From Rhopalosiphum padi (Eukaryota; Arthropoda; Insecta; Hemiptera; Aphididae): DNA of 64,000 bases. The translations under genes were made by a program, and so were the position numbers. The stretch is taken from assembly GCF_020882245.1 (NCBI RefSeq), contig NC_083599.1, positions 81,029,422 to 81,093,421 of the forward strand. The letters run 5' to 3'. Below are positions 21,688 to 34,230 of this stretch, piece after piece. Numbering within the stretch: the stretch's first letter is position 1; each line of letters begins with the position of its first letter. The notes beneath the pieces were generated by a model that was given only the letters and a program-made list of their open reading frames with translations, was not told where the DNA came from and did no database searches.

Positions 21688-24600
21688 TTATTTATTTATT
21701 GTTTTTAAATTTACTTTACAAAATAAAGTGTCTTCAAAGTTTTTATCGCTCATACGTGATCTTTTCTTAGAACAAATGTCCCCTGCAACACTAAATAATC
21801 GCTCTACAGAAGCACTTGATGGTAAAGCTGTGTTGTATTTAATAAAAATATCTTTGACTATTGTCATTGAATTTAGCATGGTGAGATCAGATGTATAAGG
21901 AGCTTTTATAAATCGATCAATTTCTGGATATGGTTCTTCAACATCTTCATCATTGAAGAGAAATTCGTCTTCACCTTGAGGCAATTTTGAACTAATTCCA
22001 TCATTTATGTCAAAATTTGGAGTCGCATCAATTTCCAATTGTAATAAATCATTTGCTTCCTTTTTTTCATCTCCGCTCAGCCATCTTAGTTTAAATTTTG
22101 GATGTGATACTGCCGCTAAAATAATTGTACTATCTTTTTTCATATTTTTAAACCTCTTTTCCACACCTTGGGCACAAGCAGCAGCTAAAGCTTTGCAGCA
22201 ACCACCAGTTAAACTCAATTCTTCTAATTGTTTGGATAACCAATTAATTGTTGGTAGAAGATAGCCCATACAAACTGATTTGTCTCCTTGCAAAATATCG
22301 AGTGCTTTTACCAAGGGTTCCATAACCTATAAAAAGTTGAAAAATTATTTAAAATAAATGATAATAAATATCAAAATTAAATATTATAATACGTACTATG
22401 CAATAATCAGTCATAAAATTTCTATCTTTTTTATCGAATCTTGGTATGTTTGCAACATCACAAATTTTTAGGACTTTTTCTTCATCCTTCTTTAATTGGT
22501 CTTTTAAACACTGAACAGCTCTAAATGTAGAGTTCCAACGGGTCATATTAGGAATTTGAATGTATTTATTGAGCGAATCATGAATTTCATCAGCAACTTG
22601 ACTTGATCTATCCTGTTTATTCCAAAGTACTTGCATCTTTCCGAAAGTTGATCTTGCTTGTTTCTTGTATAATACATTAGACAATGCGTTTTCGCTATCT
22701 TTTGTAGCAACAAGATTTAAGGTATGGCTAGCACATCTATGATGAGGTGGTAAACTATATGCAATATCCTGATCATCAGTATTATTTAAAATAGAATCCA
22801 GTTCTATTACTTCTATACCATCTTCTGCATCTTCATCACCATCACTATCATCACTGTTATCATTTTCATGTTCAATTTGGTCCAACCATACTTCTGCTGC
22901 AGTCTTCATCTCTGACCCAAAAACTCTGTAATAAATAAAAAAAAAAATTTACATTAAGAGGCCGTTCTGGTAAAAGTGAAACGTATACAACGCTCAAGAG
23001 ATGGCGTTGAATTTCATATCGCCGCGGCGGCGGTCACCCGTAACCACGCCCACTTTTACCAAAGAGGGGCTACGCGCAATAGTCTCAGGAGCGGCACATT
23101 ATTATTTCTCGGACCGCCGTCTAGAACGTTTCGCGTCAATGCTATTTTGTATTTATATTACTGGGGTAATTTGAAATTTGAATTTGATAAGCGCGCGCTC
23201 GCTTGCGCGTTCATAAACTAATTTTACGATATTATTTATCGTATTATTGATTGAAGTTTCTGTTCCCTAAATATGTATGGAAATACTTAAACTAAACTAT
23301 AAAAGCTATTTTACAACATATAGTTATTATTTAAAAAACTATCAGTAACAATTTAATAATACTAATAATTTATAAATTATTGCCATCGATTAATATAACG
23401 TTATGAATAAAATATAATTACAATTTAATTTATAGTTATAAATATAATAAATGTACATGTACATACAAATTAAACAAATCAATATATTAATCACTACATT
23501 CATTCATATAAATAAATACATACATTATTAATTTTGATGGTTTTAAACCATTTCATGCTACAAATTCGGATAATTATTGTTTTTTTTTTATGACACTGAA
23601 AGTTTATTATTTCCAACGCATCAAACTCTTGATTTTTAATGTACAAGTACCTATAGCTGTGTTTATGAGACCGAAGTATTAAATTATATGGGTAGGTAAT
23701 GCTAGAAAAAAGTCTTGCCAAAAAGTTTGATACATAAATGTGTCCACAAGTATAGTTAATATAACTATTGCAACGAAGAATATCCCCATCATTAGCCCCA
23801 ACACGCCGTAAATCAACCCCATAATTTAAAAAATTTGTCTTCCACCATTTTTCCAAAAATGTTTTTGTCTATCAAATATTTAAATTGAATACCTTGGTAT
23901 TCTCTGATACTAAACCTGAACATGAATCACTGTTAGGTATACTAATTTAATTTTGTCACACTTATTTTCTCATTAAATTTTTATTTTATTATGTTTACGA
24001 ACGTATATGAATGTTTTTATTATTTTTATTTTTGTGTCTGTCATCACGTTTTAGAGTAGTAATAGTGCTTTGATTTTTGACTTCAGTCCCTCTTTGAAAA
24101 GGAAATTGAATCTAGTTGGTACTTTGTGGTCAAAAGTAAAATATGCTGTGTAGTAGTTTTCAAAAGCGTCAGGAAAAACCTTGAAAAAGTAACGGAAAAC
24201 AGGAATTTTTTTCTTGAAATATCGATAAAACAAATTCGGCTTTCAAAAAATCTTTAAAATTTAATATAAGGTTTATTATAAGTTGTTCTTATGGTAGTAA
24301 AAAAAAAAAATCAAAAATCGTTAGTCACATTTTTTGCTTATAAGCATTAAAAGTTCAAATGTTTACAAAATATATCAAAATTGCGAACATTTGCAAGGCA
24401 TTTTGAAGTTGAAAATTCATAAAATTTTTGTAATAATTTATATCTAAGGTTAAAAAAACACAACAAAAGGTTATCCATAACTTTTTCTTCAAATAACTAT
24501 AAAAAAAATTCCAGCATCAATATAGAAAAATTTTTATGAGCATATGAAATTAATTTGTTTACGAAATCAAGTAAAATATTGTACATCACAATTATTTAAA

Positions 24601-27600
24601 TATAAGTTATCATATAATATATCCTATACTAATTATCCTATAGAGTATAGACTGACAAATCATCTCCGTACGTAAAATGAATATATTAAAAACAAAAACC
24701 GATATCAAAAAAAAAAAAATCAGAGTTCTTGAATGAGGACAATTTTAGCAACTCGTATCCAAAACAATATTTTTATAAAACACGAATATTTTTTTTAATA
24801 ATTAAATAAGGATTATATAATTTAATTCGTTTTTATTTTAATTCAATCCTCAAGGCACAATTCCAAGGTATAATCACAGAATAGATTAAAGAATTTTCTG
24901 TGGTATAATCAAACCTGTTGTAGAACCTTTTTCTTAGGTGCTGATCAGCCCTTATCTTTGTGTGCAATAACAAATGACAAATAGACGAAAAAAAGTTTAT
25001 CTTTACTAGTGATAACCCTGATATTGTCTTGATATGCAAATAAAAAAAAAAAGTGTGTAGTAGCAAAATTTACAAAAAAATAGTGACTGGTGCTAATAAT
25101 TAACTATCGTGCGTTCATCATGGGAAACAATTAGGTAAACTTTAAATATTTTTAGGATTATTTAGTATTTAAGTCGATTAAATGCATAAACACAATTAAA
25201 GGGACTAAAATGAAGCTTAAACTTCAAATGCATTTATAAAAAATTGCGCTTATGTATTTTATATTTTTATACACATAAAAAATTAAGTTATTTAGGATCT
25301 TGTATTAAATGTTTAAAAATGTTGAACCATTTATGGAAGAAAAAAAATTAAATAGATGAATATTTGTCACGCCTATATAAGTAGTTCAAAAAGAGTTAAA
25401 GAATTTTGAAAATTGTATTTTATAATAAAAATAATAATATAAACATTTGGTGAAAATTTCAAGTATACATATATAGGTACCTACTGTTATTTTATTTATT
25501 TACGAGTATTATTTATTTTAAAAAATGAGTATTACAAAATATCAAAATTGTTTGTGAAGACATTTTTATAAATTTCTTATTATATAGTTTATATATTTTT
25601 GAGATTTTAATGAATTTTATCAAAATACTAACTTAAAACACTAGTAAAAAAATTCTGAAAATACATTTTTCGATATTTCGTAATTGAGAAATAAATAACT
25701 TATAAAGAGCATTGTTTTAAATTGTTTAAGCATTTTTACTTTGCGAATAAATTAAATTAAATAAATTCACTGTCCAGGGCCTCAAAAAAGCTGAAAACGG
25801 CCCTGTGTAGAGCTTAACTGCAAATACATATTAAAAAAAAAAAATTGTGTCTAAGTATTTTTTTATAATAAATTGTATGATTATTAATATTTTGTAAAAA
25901 ATAATTCAATTTTAATTTAATCAATTTATATTGATTGCACAGTTAAATATGCCAAATTAACTTGTTTATATTTTCTATGAAGTTTAATTTGTATATTGTA
26001 TTTGGTTTTCGAAGAATTTATAGTTTGTACCTAACTAAATTTTCATATGTGATACCTATTATTACTCTAAAAAAAAATTACCAAAAGCCAATAAAATAAG
26101 TCAATGTGAATTACAATATGACATTGTGTTTCTTTTTATAAGTCCAGTGACTTCAGATTGGTATGGAGTTTTTGGGAGGAGATAGGTAATATCTAAATAC
26201 ACATTTTTTGGTAATTTTCAAAATTTTAGATCCTCAACATATTTTGGAAAATATAAAAACAAAAAAAGCGAAAATTAAAAAATTAAAAATAAATAAAACC
26301 GTTTCTAATATTTAAAAAAATATATATATTATAACAATAATTAGTAATTACTACAATATATTATCATATTATGGTATACATATAATATTCTGTTAAATTA
26401 TAACTACATAGCTTTATTATTTTAATATTTTATACGATTTGACGATTTATTTTGTACTCGAGTGCTTCTCATTCTCGTATCAAATGTACTTATAGTATAT
26501 TATATTGGTTGTAAATATAATTATTTAATTAATAATTAAAAAAAAAAATGTATATTGGTGTCAACTAGTTTTGTCATATTTTGAATTGGCTTAAATTTGT
26601 TTATTTGTTATTATTAAATTTAATACATAAATAATCTGTAATAGACGTACCTAATTAAAAATAATTACAGTATTTGACTGATTTATGAAAAAATAATTAA
26701 TATAATTAGGGATTTAAATCGCTTATTATTTAGACTATTATAAGTTATCGAGTTATATCGTAAGTACATTAATTACATTTGTCACTTTATTCAACAGGCT
26801 ATTATTTATTCATATGTAACCGTGCAGATTGTAGGTACCTAAGGTGTTTTTTTGTTATATCGATTTAAATTTCATATTTTTTTTTTTCATATGTGGTTCA
26901 GCGTAAATAAAATTAACTAAATCATCAAATTCTCTTCAAGATTAAAAAAATAATTATTCAAATCGTACTTTTATTAAACAAATTATAATAATTTTATGAT
27001 AACGTGAGATCTTTAATACGGCGTGCAGAATAATAAATAATAATACACGAAATATAAAATTCGATATCGGTTAAAATATTATTCGGTCACCAACATAATT
27101 GTTATCGTATTGACAATATTTATTTATAAACTGCGATATGAAAACCAGTTTAAACCTACGGTGCGGTACGGCTGCAGTCGCGCGCGGGGTGGTGGCATGA
27201 ACACTGTTCTCGAACGCTGCCGCTATACTTAGCAGAGCAGCACATGACGACTGTAAATTTATGATTTTTTAACCAAAAACATGTTTTCGTACTTCCCATT
27301 TTCCTCAGCTCTCAGTAGTCGTAGAAACATGATTTATACACCAAAATAAACTTGAGAAGTTCCTCTAGATGATCTCGTTCCAGATTTTTGAATTTTTTTT
27401 AAAACCGGAGATATTTGCATTTGAAATTTTCAAAATTTTCAAAATTTTTAAAAAATCATATAAAATAGAAAAAAAAAGATATCAAAAATCTGGAACGAGA
27501 TCATCTAGAGGAACTTCTCAAGTTTATTTTGGTGTATAAATCATGTTTCTACGACTATTGAGAGCTGAGGAAAATGGGAAGTACGAAAGCATGTTTTTAC

Positions 27601-29764
27601 GGTCGATTTTTCGCTACCAGAACGGCCTCTTAAATCAAATATTTTCATTTAATTATTCACTTAAAATTAATAATTGACTATTATCATTGAGTATAGATAC
27701 TATATAATATATAATACTATACTATCTATACTCAATGCTATTATATAAAATGTGTTTGTTTTTTATTCATATTAATCAAGATTAATAAATATAGCTAAGT
27801 TTTTAATGATCAATTTATTTATATATTTATAAAATAGTAAGTAATTACTAATTTATCAAATTAAATCAATAAAAAAATATATTTATCAATTACTATTTAA
27901 TACAAGTTAAAAATAATAAATGCATTTTTATTTAATTATTACAATGAAAAATCTAAACAATTTAAAATACAACATAGGTAGGTAGATAAAGGTTATGCTT
28001 ACCGAAATGCTTTAACAAAATTTGATCCATTATCCGTCACAACTCTAGTAACTTTATTTGTGATGCCATATTCGCAGAATACTTTACAAATCATTTTTGT
28101 AATAACATCATATGTGTGCCTTCCTTTAATCCTTTTACATGCTAAAACTGCAGACTCTCTTAATAAAGTTGTGTAATTGAACCAATGAACAGTCATTCCA
28201 ATGTAGCTTCTGTACAAATAATAATAACAATTTAAGTCAAATTTTACACTTAAAATTTTATTTTGTTTTTAAATTTACCTTTTGTAAACAGACCAACCAT
28301 CAGTAGTAACACATACATATTTTACAGATGTTGACGTTAATTTATTTTTTAATGAGTCTCTCATATTAATAGCTGTTGTAGATATTTTATGCATGAGAGT
28401 TTTCCGATAAATACACTTTCTTTTAGGAAAGCCTTTAGCAATAATATCTCGAAATTTTACTTCTTCTACTATACTAAATGGATGATTTCCCATAATCACA
28501 AACTCAGTAATCATAGTATCTAATACTTCTAAAAAATATAAAATGTATTTAAAAAAATAATATTAATAATACATAATAATAATACATATTATGTATTGTT
28601 TGACAATTTTTTAACGTCATAAATTATGAAAATAATAAATAAATAAAATTATAACTCATAATTATTACAGGTGATCATAATAAGGTTGTATTATATTTAT
28701 ATAAAATAACCATCATAATTATCAACTACCTACCTATATACTTAAAATATTTGAATTTTTTTTTTCAAAGTAACAACCAATGTGTATATGTAATTAACAA
28801 TTTAATTATAATTTTTTAATACTTTAGACAATGGTGTATTGGTGTAAGAAAATATAAAATATCAGTCTATTTAATTTATAGTTAATTATTTATAATCATT
28901 AATCAGCTAATTATTTTATAATTTATCTAGTTTATTATTAAATGATTCTATTGAAAAATAGTTAAAAATAATTATTTGATTGTCTATGCTAACACTGGGC
29001 ATAATCATATTATTTGGATATTTTTCTATGTTTATTCTTAATACAACTGATTCTTATCTCTTATGATGTTTAAACTAAAAATACTTTAAATTTAAAATAA
29101 CATGTCTTAAATTGTTATAAACATAGTATAAACCTATAGTAGTGTTAGGTAAATAATTTTTATTGAATTAAATAGGTAGGACAATTTTTAAAAATATGTA
29201 ACTAGTTTAATATAATATGTAGGTAACATTGTTAAATATTAAAAAATTATATTTTAATAACATACCTTGATTAATAGTTGGTGGTTGAGAAAATGCATTT
29301 ATGATGGACAGTTGTTTATTCTTTTTTGATACGTCATCTTCATCTAGCGCACGCTTATTAATGTTTTCCGCGGTAATTCGAGTATCCATTGACTTGTTTA
29401 TATCAATATTATGTTTAGCCTGTAAAAATTTAAATTTTTATCATACTCTTAATAATTAATAATTTTTATATGTAATTAAGGCTAAAAGGCTGGTCGCTGG
29501 GTTCAATAAAAACTATTATATTATTTAAAGAAAAATGGTGAAGTATAAATAGTTTGAATGTTAGTTGTTACTTACTTTTAAATGTTTCTTCAAATTTGAT
29601 GAACTTATCTTGGATGTTGATAATGGTTTTGAATTACCCACACATAATTTACATTTTACAAGAATATTTTTTCCATTTTCGGATTGCTTTAACATTTCAA
29701 AATACTTATCGTAAGTCAGCCAAGGTAGGAGCAGGTTCATACGTTCATTTTCATCACAATCCAT
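21688..29764 (-). CDS. hAT transposase (six exons, 655 aa, intact frame)
   Basis: The exons are 29764-29576, 29419-29266, 28528-28279, 28209-28003, 22925-22397 and 22326-21688. All have GT/AG borders and phases that join without a stop (1968 nt). Exon 1 encodes a BED-type zinc finger (KCKLC...NLKKHLK). Exon 3 has the first catalytic aspartate in YVCVTTDGWS and exon 4 the second in RVVTDNGSNFVKAF. Exon 5 has an acidic spacer, then PPHHRCASHTLNLVA and the RWNSTF motif. Exon 6 ends in the hAT C-terminal dimerisation region (LPSSASVERLFSVAGDI). The protein excises and inserts the element. The distance between exons 4 and 5 is inflated by the nested element. Start chosen at MDCDENERMN, with an in-frame ATG seven codons upstream. 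Confidence 0.88.
24040..24560 (+). repeat. Dispersed non-coding repeat, partial copy
   Basis: It contains TTGACTTCAGTCCCTCTTTG and, about 190 bp on, TTTAATATAAGGTTTATTATAAGTTG followed by CAAAAATCGTTAGTCACA. The same series is found at 55299-56100 and, on the other strand, at 33356-34230 and 35990-36400. It is an interspersed repeat without coding capacity. Confidence 0.7.
24561..27130. other. AT-rich interior of the TTAA element, nothing recognised
   Basis: Very AT-rich DNA with short open frames only and no protein similarity, terminal repeats or RNA gene that I can see. A stretch at 27130-27270 becomes GC-rich (GCAGTCGCGCGCGGGGTGG) ahead of the hairpin. Its counterpart lies at 42770-42910. 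Confidence 0.5.
27275..27599. repeat. Long hairpin (about 118-bp arms) near the right end of the TTAA element
   Basis: Arm 1 (27275-27392) and arm 2 (27481-27599) are inverted copies with only about two mismatches, separated by roughly 88 bp. Each carries ATG-TTTCGTACTTCCCATTT, GTAGAAACATGATTTATACA and GATCTCGTTCCAGATTTTT. A hairpin of the same architecture but different sequence occurs at 42428-42755. Confidence 0.88.
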
Positions 29765-30408
29765 GTTCGTGGATGTTAGTATCACTCATAAGAATTTGTT
29801 CGAAAAAATAATCTTACAATACGGTTCAACGGGTAACTGTCGAGTATCGACTGACACAAAATAAGGAATAACAGCACTCGGCCTTGTCCCGTGTAATCGT
29901 ATTATTAAATATTTTATGAAAATAAAATTCTAATAATAGTTTATAAATAACATCATAATATATTAATAAATAATAATTTCACCGTTTCTTGTAAAATGCC
30001 AAACAGCAATAATAATTATTTATAACACTGCAATGTAAATAATTCGATTTATCATTGGTTATCCATCAATATTTATTTTTAGTGCATGTACAGACGTATA
30101 GTTTATGCTTAATAATAGACAATAGTTAATAAGAACATTAGGAACGTATAATAATTAACCACTTGTATATTAAATAATACCCGCATTAGACATTATATTT
30201 TTAAGTTTTTTTTTTTTTGAAATTCGCAATAGGTACTAAATAATTTAAAACTGTAACGCGTTATACTATGTAAATTACTCATCAAAAGTAATTTTCATTA
30301 CATTTTCGTTACTTGAAAATAATTGTAATTAAATTACGTAACGCGTTTCAAACAAAGTAACGGCGTTACAGTAATGTGTTACTTTCGTTACGTTACTACC
30401 CAACACTG

Positions 30409-31400
30409 TATATATATAATAAATATAAATAAAATACACATAAAATGGATATCGATTAAAAATATATTCAAAAGAAAATTAACGAGAATGTCTGTGTGTG
30501 TGTAATGAAATACGAATTAAACGAGTAAAACGATGTATATCGCGAATTCAGTGACGGTTCGGAAACGGTTTAAGTGCTCAAGATAGGATTAGGCATTAGG
30601 ATAGGATTAGGATAGTGTAACGAGATCGAATCCCGCTCCGGCGACTTTCCCGGCGGCACTTTTATTTATAACACTGCAAATCATTTTTTGCATTTTTTTT
30701 TCCAATGTTTTTTTTATTTTTATATGATTTTGCTGGCAACGTCGGCATATTTTTTTTATTACTCGACTAATAAAAAGCAGTATTTTAATATTTATGTACT
30801 AATTTTTTTTTTGAATATTGCAAGTGTTAAATATATATGTTTTGGTATCAGCTTTGTTATTATGTTTTTTGTAATAGTACTTATTGACTACCACTGAGTA
30901 TGTTATATTATATTATTTATAGTATATATTATATAATATTTATTATATTGTAAAAAAGATTGGTACCTACCTGATGAAACACAATATGTGTATGTATGGA
31001 ATACTTAGAAAATATTTTAAGAGACAGTGCTATAATGTATTTATTAATGTTATATAGATCGGGTATGCACACCAATATTTAATTCTTTGAATAAATTTGG
31101 TATATTAAAATAGTGTATATTCTATGGTTAATTTTCTATTCTAAGGATAGTATATAATACATTGAAAAGACAATTAATAACAACATCCAAGCTTCATCAG
31201 CGTTTTATGCAAAATTACTAATAACTCAAGTTTCAAGACCAAAAAGTATAACACTTTTACAACATGATGTAATAAATGTATTGTGGATTATTTCACTTAT
31301 AATAACTTATAATACTCACATTTTCCGCGATTGCCTACCTGAGGTGTATGGTCACACTTAAAGCATATTCAATTTTTAGCAAATAAAAAATTCAGATTTC
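30409..31400. other. AT-rich segment, no gene recognised
   Basis: Apart from the hAT target duplication and a short GGATTAGG-type run at 30585-30615 followed by a small GC-rich patch (GATCGAATCCCGCTCCGGCG), this is AT-rich DNA with no supported coding region. Confidence 0.5.
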
Positions 31401-31404
31401 ATAA

Positions 31405-31605
31405 TTTGCGCCCACATAGTCTGCAATTCGACGCAGTCGGATTGCCTACCTAAGCGATTTAGTTATGTATAAATCGATTTTCCCAAAAGATAGGACGTTA
31501 TAACACTTCGTTCGACTTAAACTTTTCCCCTACTATACGACATCAGACTTTCGACGTCAGGAGGTATAACAATCCGCAATAGGTGGATTGCACAGTACAA
31601 ACGCA
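31405..31605. repeat. Dispersed repeat, copy 2 (pairs with 20385-20575)
   Basis: It shares TGCGCCCACATAGTCTGCAA and TTTCGACGTCAGGAGGT...ACAATCCGCAATAGGTGGATT with copy 1. The palindrome at its end is degraded relative to copy 1. The MULE coding fragment starts within it. Confidence 0.55.
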
Positions 31606-31875
31606 TGTGAAAGTTTTCATTCGGATTTTAATTCAAATTTTTATCATCGACATCCGCATATTTTTAAAATTATCGAAATTCTCAGATTATTTCAAGTTAA
31701 TACATATATAAAAATAAGAACAACTGGTAGTAACGTAGTAATTAAAATAAGTCAAAAACATGCCAAAAAAGAAAATTGTATAAATCAAAAAATAAAAGAA
31801 TATTCAACTAAAAAAATTAATCAATATGACTACGTTAAAGCTTTAAGCTTCAGAAATAAACCTCATAAAATATAA
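31588..31875 (+). pseudogene. MULE transposase C-terminal fragment
   Basis: The open frame reads NACESFHSDFNSNFYHRHPH, then IIEILRLFQVNTYIKI, and ends in a basic tail (SFRNKPHKI). This CESFH...NSNFY pattern is typical of the C-terminus of Mutator-like transposases common in aphid genomes. There is no start codon of its own, and the catalytic DDE part is absent. An N-terminal fragment of a similar protein lies at 45396-45856. Confidence 0.7.
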
Positions 31876-31879
31876 TATT

Positions 31880-32170
31880 TTTTTCTTATTGTTTTATTAT
31901 ATTAAAATTATTAAATTGATAATATTTATTAGGTAAATTATTAAATATTATATAGAATGCCTTATTTGTATATTTTTTTTTACAATAAATTACGAATTAT
32001 TATTATATTATTACAATTATTATTTTTAAAATTATTAAATTGATAATATTTATAAGGTAAATTATTAAATATTATAAAGAATTATATATTATATAGAATA
32101 AAGGGCTAAAATGTTTGACAGTATTAGAATATGATATAACTAATATTAGATTGATAACTTTTAACATACT
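31880..32170. other. AT-rich spacer with a local duplication
   Basis: The phrase AAATTATTAAATTGATAATATTTAT...GGTAAATTATTAAATATTATA occurs twice (about 31905-31955 and 32028-32080), a short local repeat. Nothing else is recognised. Confidence 0.5.
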
Positions 32171-32174
32171 TAGT

Positions 32175-32366
32175 GTAGGAGCTTGCACGCGTACCTTTTT
32201 TACCGTGTAGGAACTTACACATGTACCTGTTTTTTACTGTGTAGGAACTTACACATGTACCTGCTTTTTACTGTGTAGGAACTTACACATGTACCTTATT
32301 TTATCGTGTAGGAACTAACATATGTATCTTGTTTACCTGCTAGGTCTCGTGTAGGAACTTACATTC
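32175..32366 (+). repeat. Minisatellite, six copies of a 32-34 bp unit
   Basis: Units begin GTGTAGGAACTTACAC followed by ATGTACCT and a T-rich spacer. They start at 32175, 32207, 32239, 32273, 32306 and 32349 (last spacing 43 bp). The unit start is a near palindrome (GTGTA...TACAC). The array runs directly into the integrase coding sequence that follows. Confidence 0.9.
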
Positions 32367-33168
32367 GCCCTCCAATCAACACCCGATGGAAATTTTAAAT
32401 GGGTCATGAACTATCAGGATCACGCAACCAAATATTTATATCTTCGACCACTTACTTCAAAACGAGCCACCGAAGTTGCACACGAACTTTTAAAAAATTT
32501 TTTGGAACAAGGAGCACCTCAAATACTTCAGTCTGATAATGGGCGAGAATTTACAGCAAAAATAATTGAAGAATTGGCAGAATTGTGGCCTGAATGTAAA
32601 ATAGTACATGGGCGGCCACAGCACCCTCAGAGTCAGGGATCTGTAGAAAGATCAAATCAAGATGTTGAAAACATGTTACGAGCTTGGGTCGTAGACAATA
32701 AAAGTACCAAGTGGTCAATCGGAGTTTATTTTGTACAATGGCAAAAAAACATTTCACATCATCGAATTTTAGGTCGTTTGCCTATCGAGCCTTGTTTGGC
32801 ATTGAACCGAAGGTAGGTCTTAGTTCTACAAACTTACCTGCCGAAATTATTCAAAAATTATCAAGTGAAGAAGATTTTGAAAATATTTTACAAGACAATT
32901 CAGAACATAATTTTGACAATATACCTTCAAAGAAAAAAAAATATTGACATAAATAATATCTGCAGTGTTAGTGAAAAATCAGGTAGTGAACTCCAATGTA
33001 GTATATTATGTAAAAGAAATATTCATTCTGATAATTGCAGCTATTCTATAAATAATAGTAACGATATTGAAAATATTTGTCTGCTATGTAATAATGAAAA
33101 ACACAAAATTCACGGGGAAAAAAATAATTTGACTAACTACAAATATTTCGAGTTATCAACATTTTAAT
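32364..33168 (+). pseudogene. KRBA2-like (Ginger-type) integrase with all three DDE residues
   Basis: The frame opens at about 32364 (ALQSTPDGNFKWV). The first acid lies in MNYQDHATKYL, the second in LQSDNGREFT and the glutamate in SQGSVERSNQ, so the rve core is complete. A frameshift near 32765 moves the continuation (YRALFGIEPKVGLSS) to another frame. A second shift near 32935 leads to a cysteine-rich stretch (CSILCKRN...CLLCNNEKH) that stops at 33168. The C-terminal domain seen at 46547-47050 is missing. It is a truncated relic of the family whose ends are shown by 45916-47324. Confidence 0.75.
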
Positions 33169-33355
33169 GTAGAGGCGTAGCCAGGGGTTTTTTATGGTGC
33201 GGGGGCTAAAAAATGTTAACTTGAGTTATTGAAAATCAAACACAACAACAAAACAAAAATATTTAAAATATATTAACGTTGATTTGCCGTTAACATATTT
33301 ACTATTTTAAATAATTAAAATTTGTAAAACAATTTCCGTATTTAAATTTAAAAAG

Positions 33356-34230
33356 GGTGGAAAAGCGAGTATCGCTCTGCTGTATAGTAGTGATGGAGAG
33401 TAGGTCACTATAATGGATGTGTTAAATTTGAATGCAATGACAGGTATCATTATTGTATACGAAATCGATTCTGAATGATGATGGAGATAATTTGTCAGTC
33501 TAGGATTATATTATATTATTAGCTATATTTAAATTGTAATATATTGACATATCGTTATTATTTTACGCTGTTTCGTTAAATATTTAATTTCATACGCTCG
33601 TACATTTTTTTCTACATTGTCGCTGGAGTTTTTTTTTTACAGTGATGATTTGAAGAAAATTTTATAGAGAACCTTGTATTGGGTTTTCGATATAAATCAC
33701 TAAAACATTATGAATTTTCAACTTAAAAATTCCTTGCAAATTTTCTCGATTTTGACATATTTAGTAAACATTAGAACTTTAAATGCTTAGCTTATAAACA
33801 ACAATTTTTGAATATTTTTTTACTACGCTAAGTGCAACTTATTATAAACCTTGCAGTATTATATCTATTTTAAAAATTTTTTGAAATGCCAAATTTTTTT
33901 TATTGGCATTTCAAACAAAAAAACTTAGATATAGATACATCGAAATTTTCTATTGTCAATAAATAGCTTAAAAAAGTCAAAATATTTAGACTTGGTGAAA
34001 ATTTCAAGTATTTAAAATGATTTTTTGTGTTACAGCAAAATAAAAAAATCGATATTTCCAAAAATTGATTATGCTTAAAAATTCCCGTTTTTCCGTTCCT
34101 TTTTTAGGTTTTTATTTGACGTTTTTGAAACTACTGGAAATTTTAACTCACCAAAGTATCATTTAGATTCATTTTCCATTTCAAAGAGGGGCTGAAGTCA
34201 AAAATTAAAGCATTATTTCTACTCCTTCAA
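33356..34230 (-). repeat. Dispersed non-coding repeat, near full-length copy
   Basis: Read on the minus strand it starts with GACTTCAGCCCCTCTTTGAAA (about 34175-34199) and ends with TACAGCAGAGCGATACTCGC (about 33365). The same two end segments border 55299-56100. In between it shares the TTATAAGTTGCACTTAGCGTAG and CAAAAATTGTT segments. It has no coding capacity and no obvious terminal inverted repeat. Length is about 0.85 kb. Confidence 0.75.

Larger units (their letters stand above)
22958..27629. mobile_element. TTAA-flanked TIR element, non-coding, nested in the hAT intron
   Basis: It is bounded by TTAA at 22954-22957 and 27630-27633. The inverted ends are GAGGCCGTTCTGGTA at both termini. 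The left 260 bp is GC-rich (GTGAAACGTATACAACGCTC...GCCGCGGCGGCGGTC) and the right end carries a long hairpin. The 4 kb between is AT-rich and holds no recognisable coding sequence, including a copy of the dispersed repeat at 24040. Related ends occur at 42399 and 59174. TTAA duplication fits the Kolobok or piggyBac superfamilies; the source of transposase is not in this copy. Confidence 0.85.
21176..30408 (-). mobile_element. hAT transposon, complete with 8-bp target duplication
   Basis: Both ends carry the 12-bp inverted repeat CAGTGTTGGGTA (21176 and the complement ending at 30408). They are flanked by the same 8 bp TATATATA (21168-21175 and 30409-30416), which fits hAT insertion, though the TSD is low complexity. 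Inside the ends lie many GTTACTTT/AAAGTAAC subterminal repeats. It encodes one six-exon transposase on the minus strand, and a 4.7-kb TTAA-flanked element sits in the fifth intron. Confidence 0.93.

Noticed and set aside
30590..30660. tRNA-like B box (GATCGAATCCC) suggesting a SINE or tRNA
   Set aside because: No A box at the right distance and no cloverleaf could be drawn; same for GTTCAAATCC on the minus strand near 37880.
31341..31360. GGTGTATGGTCACAC as a second end of the KRBA2-like TIR family
   Set aside because: Only the first nine bases match GGTGTATGACCGCA; no TTAA beside it and no subterminal TGTTGACA words.
32175..32366. CRISPR-like array
   Set aside because: Direct repeats of 32-34 bp follow each other as a minisatellite, with no unique spacers, in eukaryotic DNA without cas genes.
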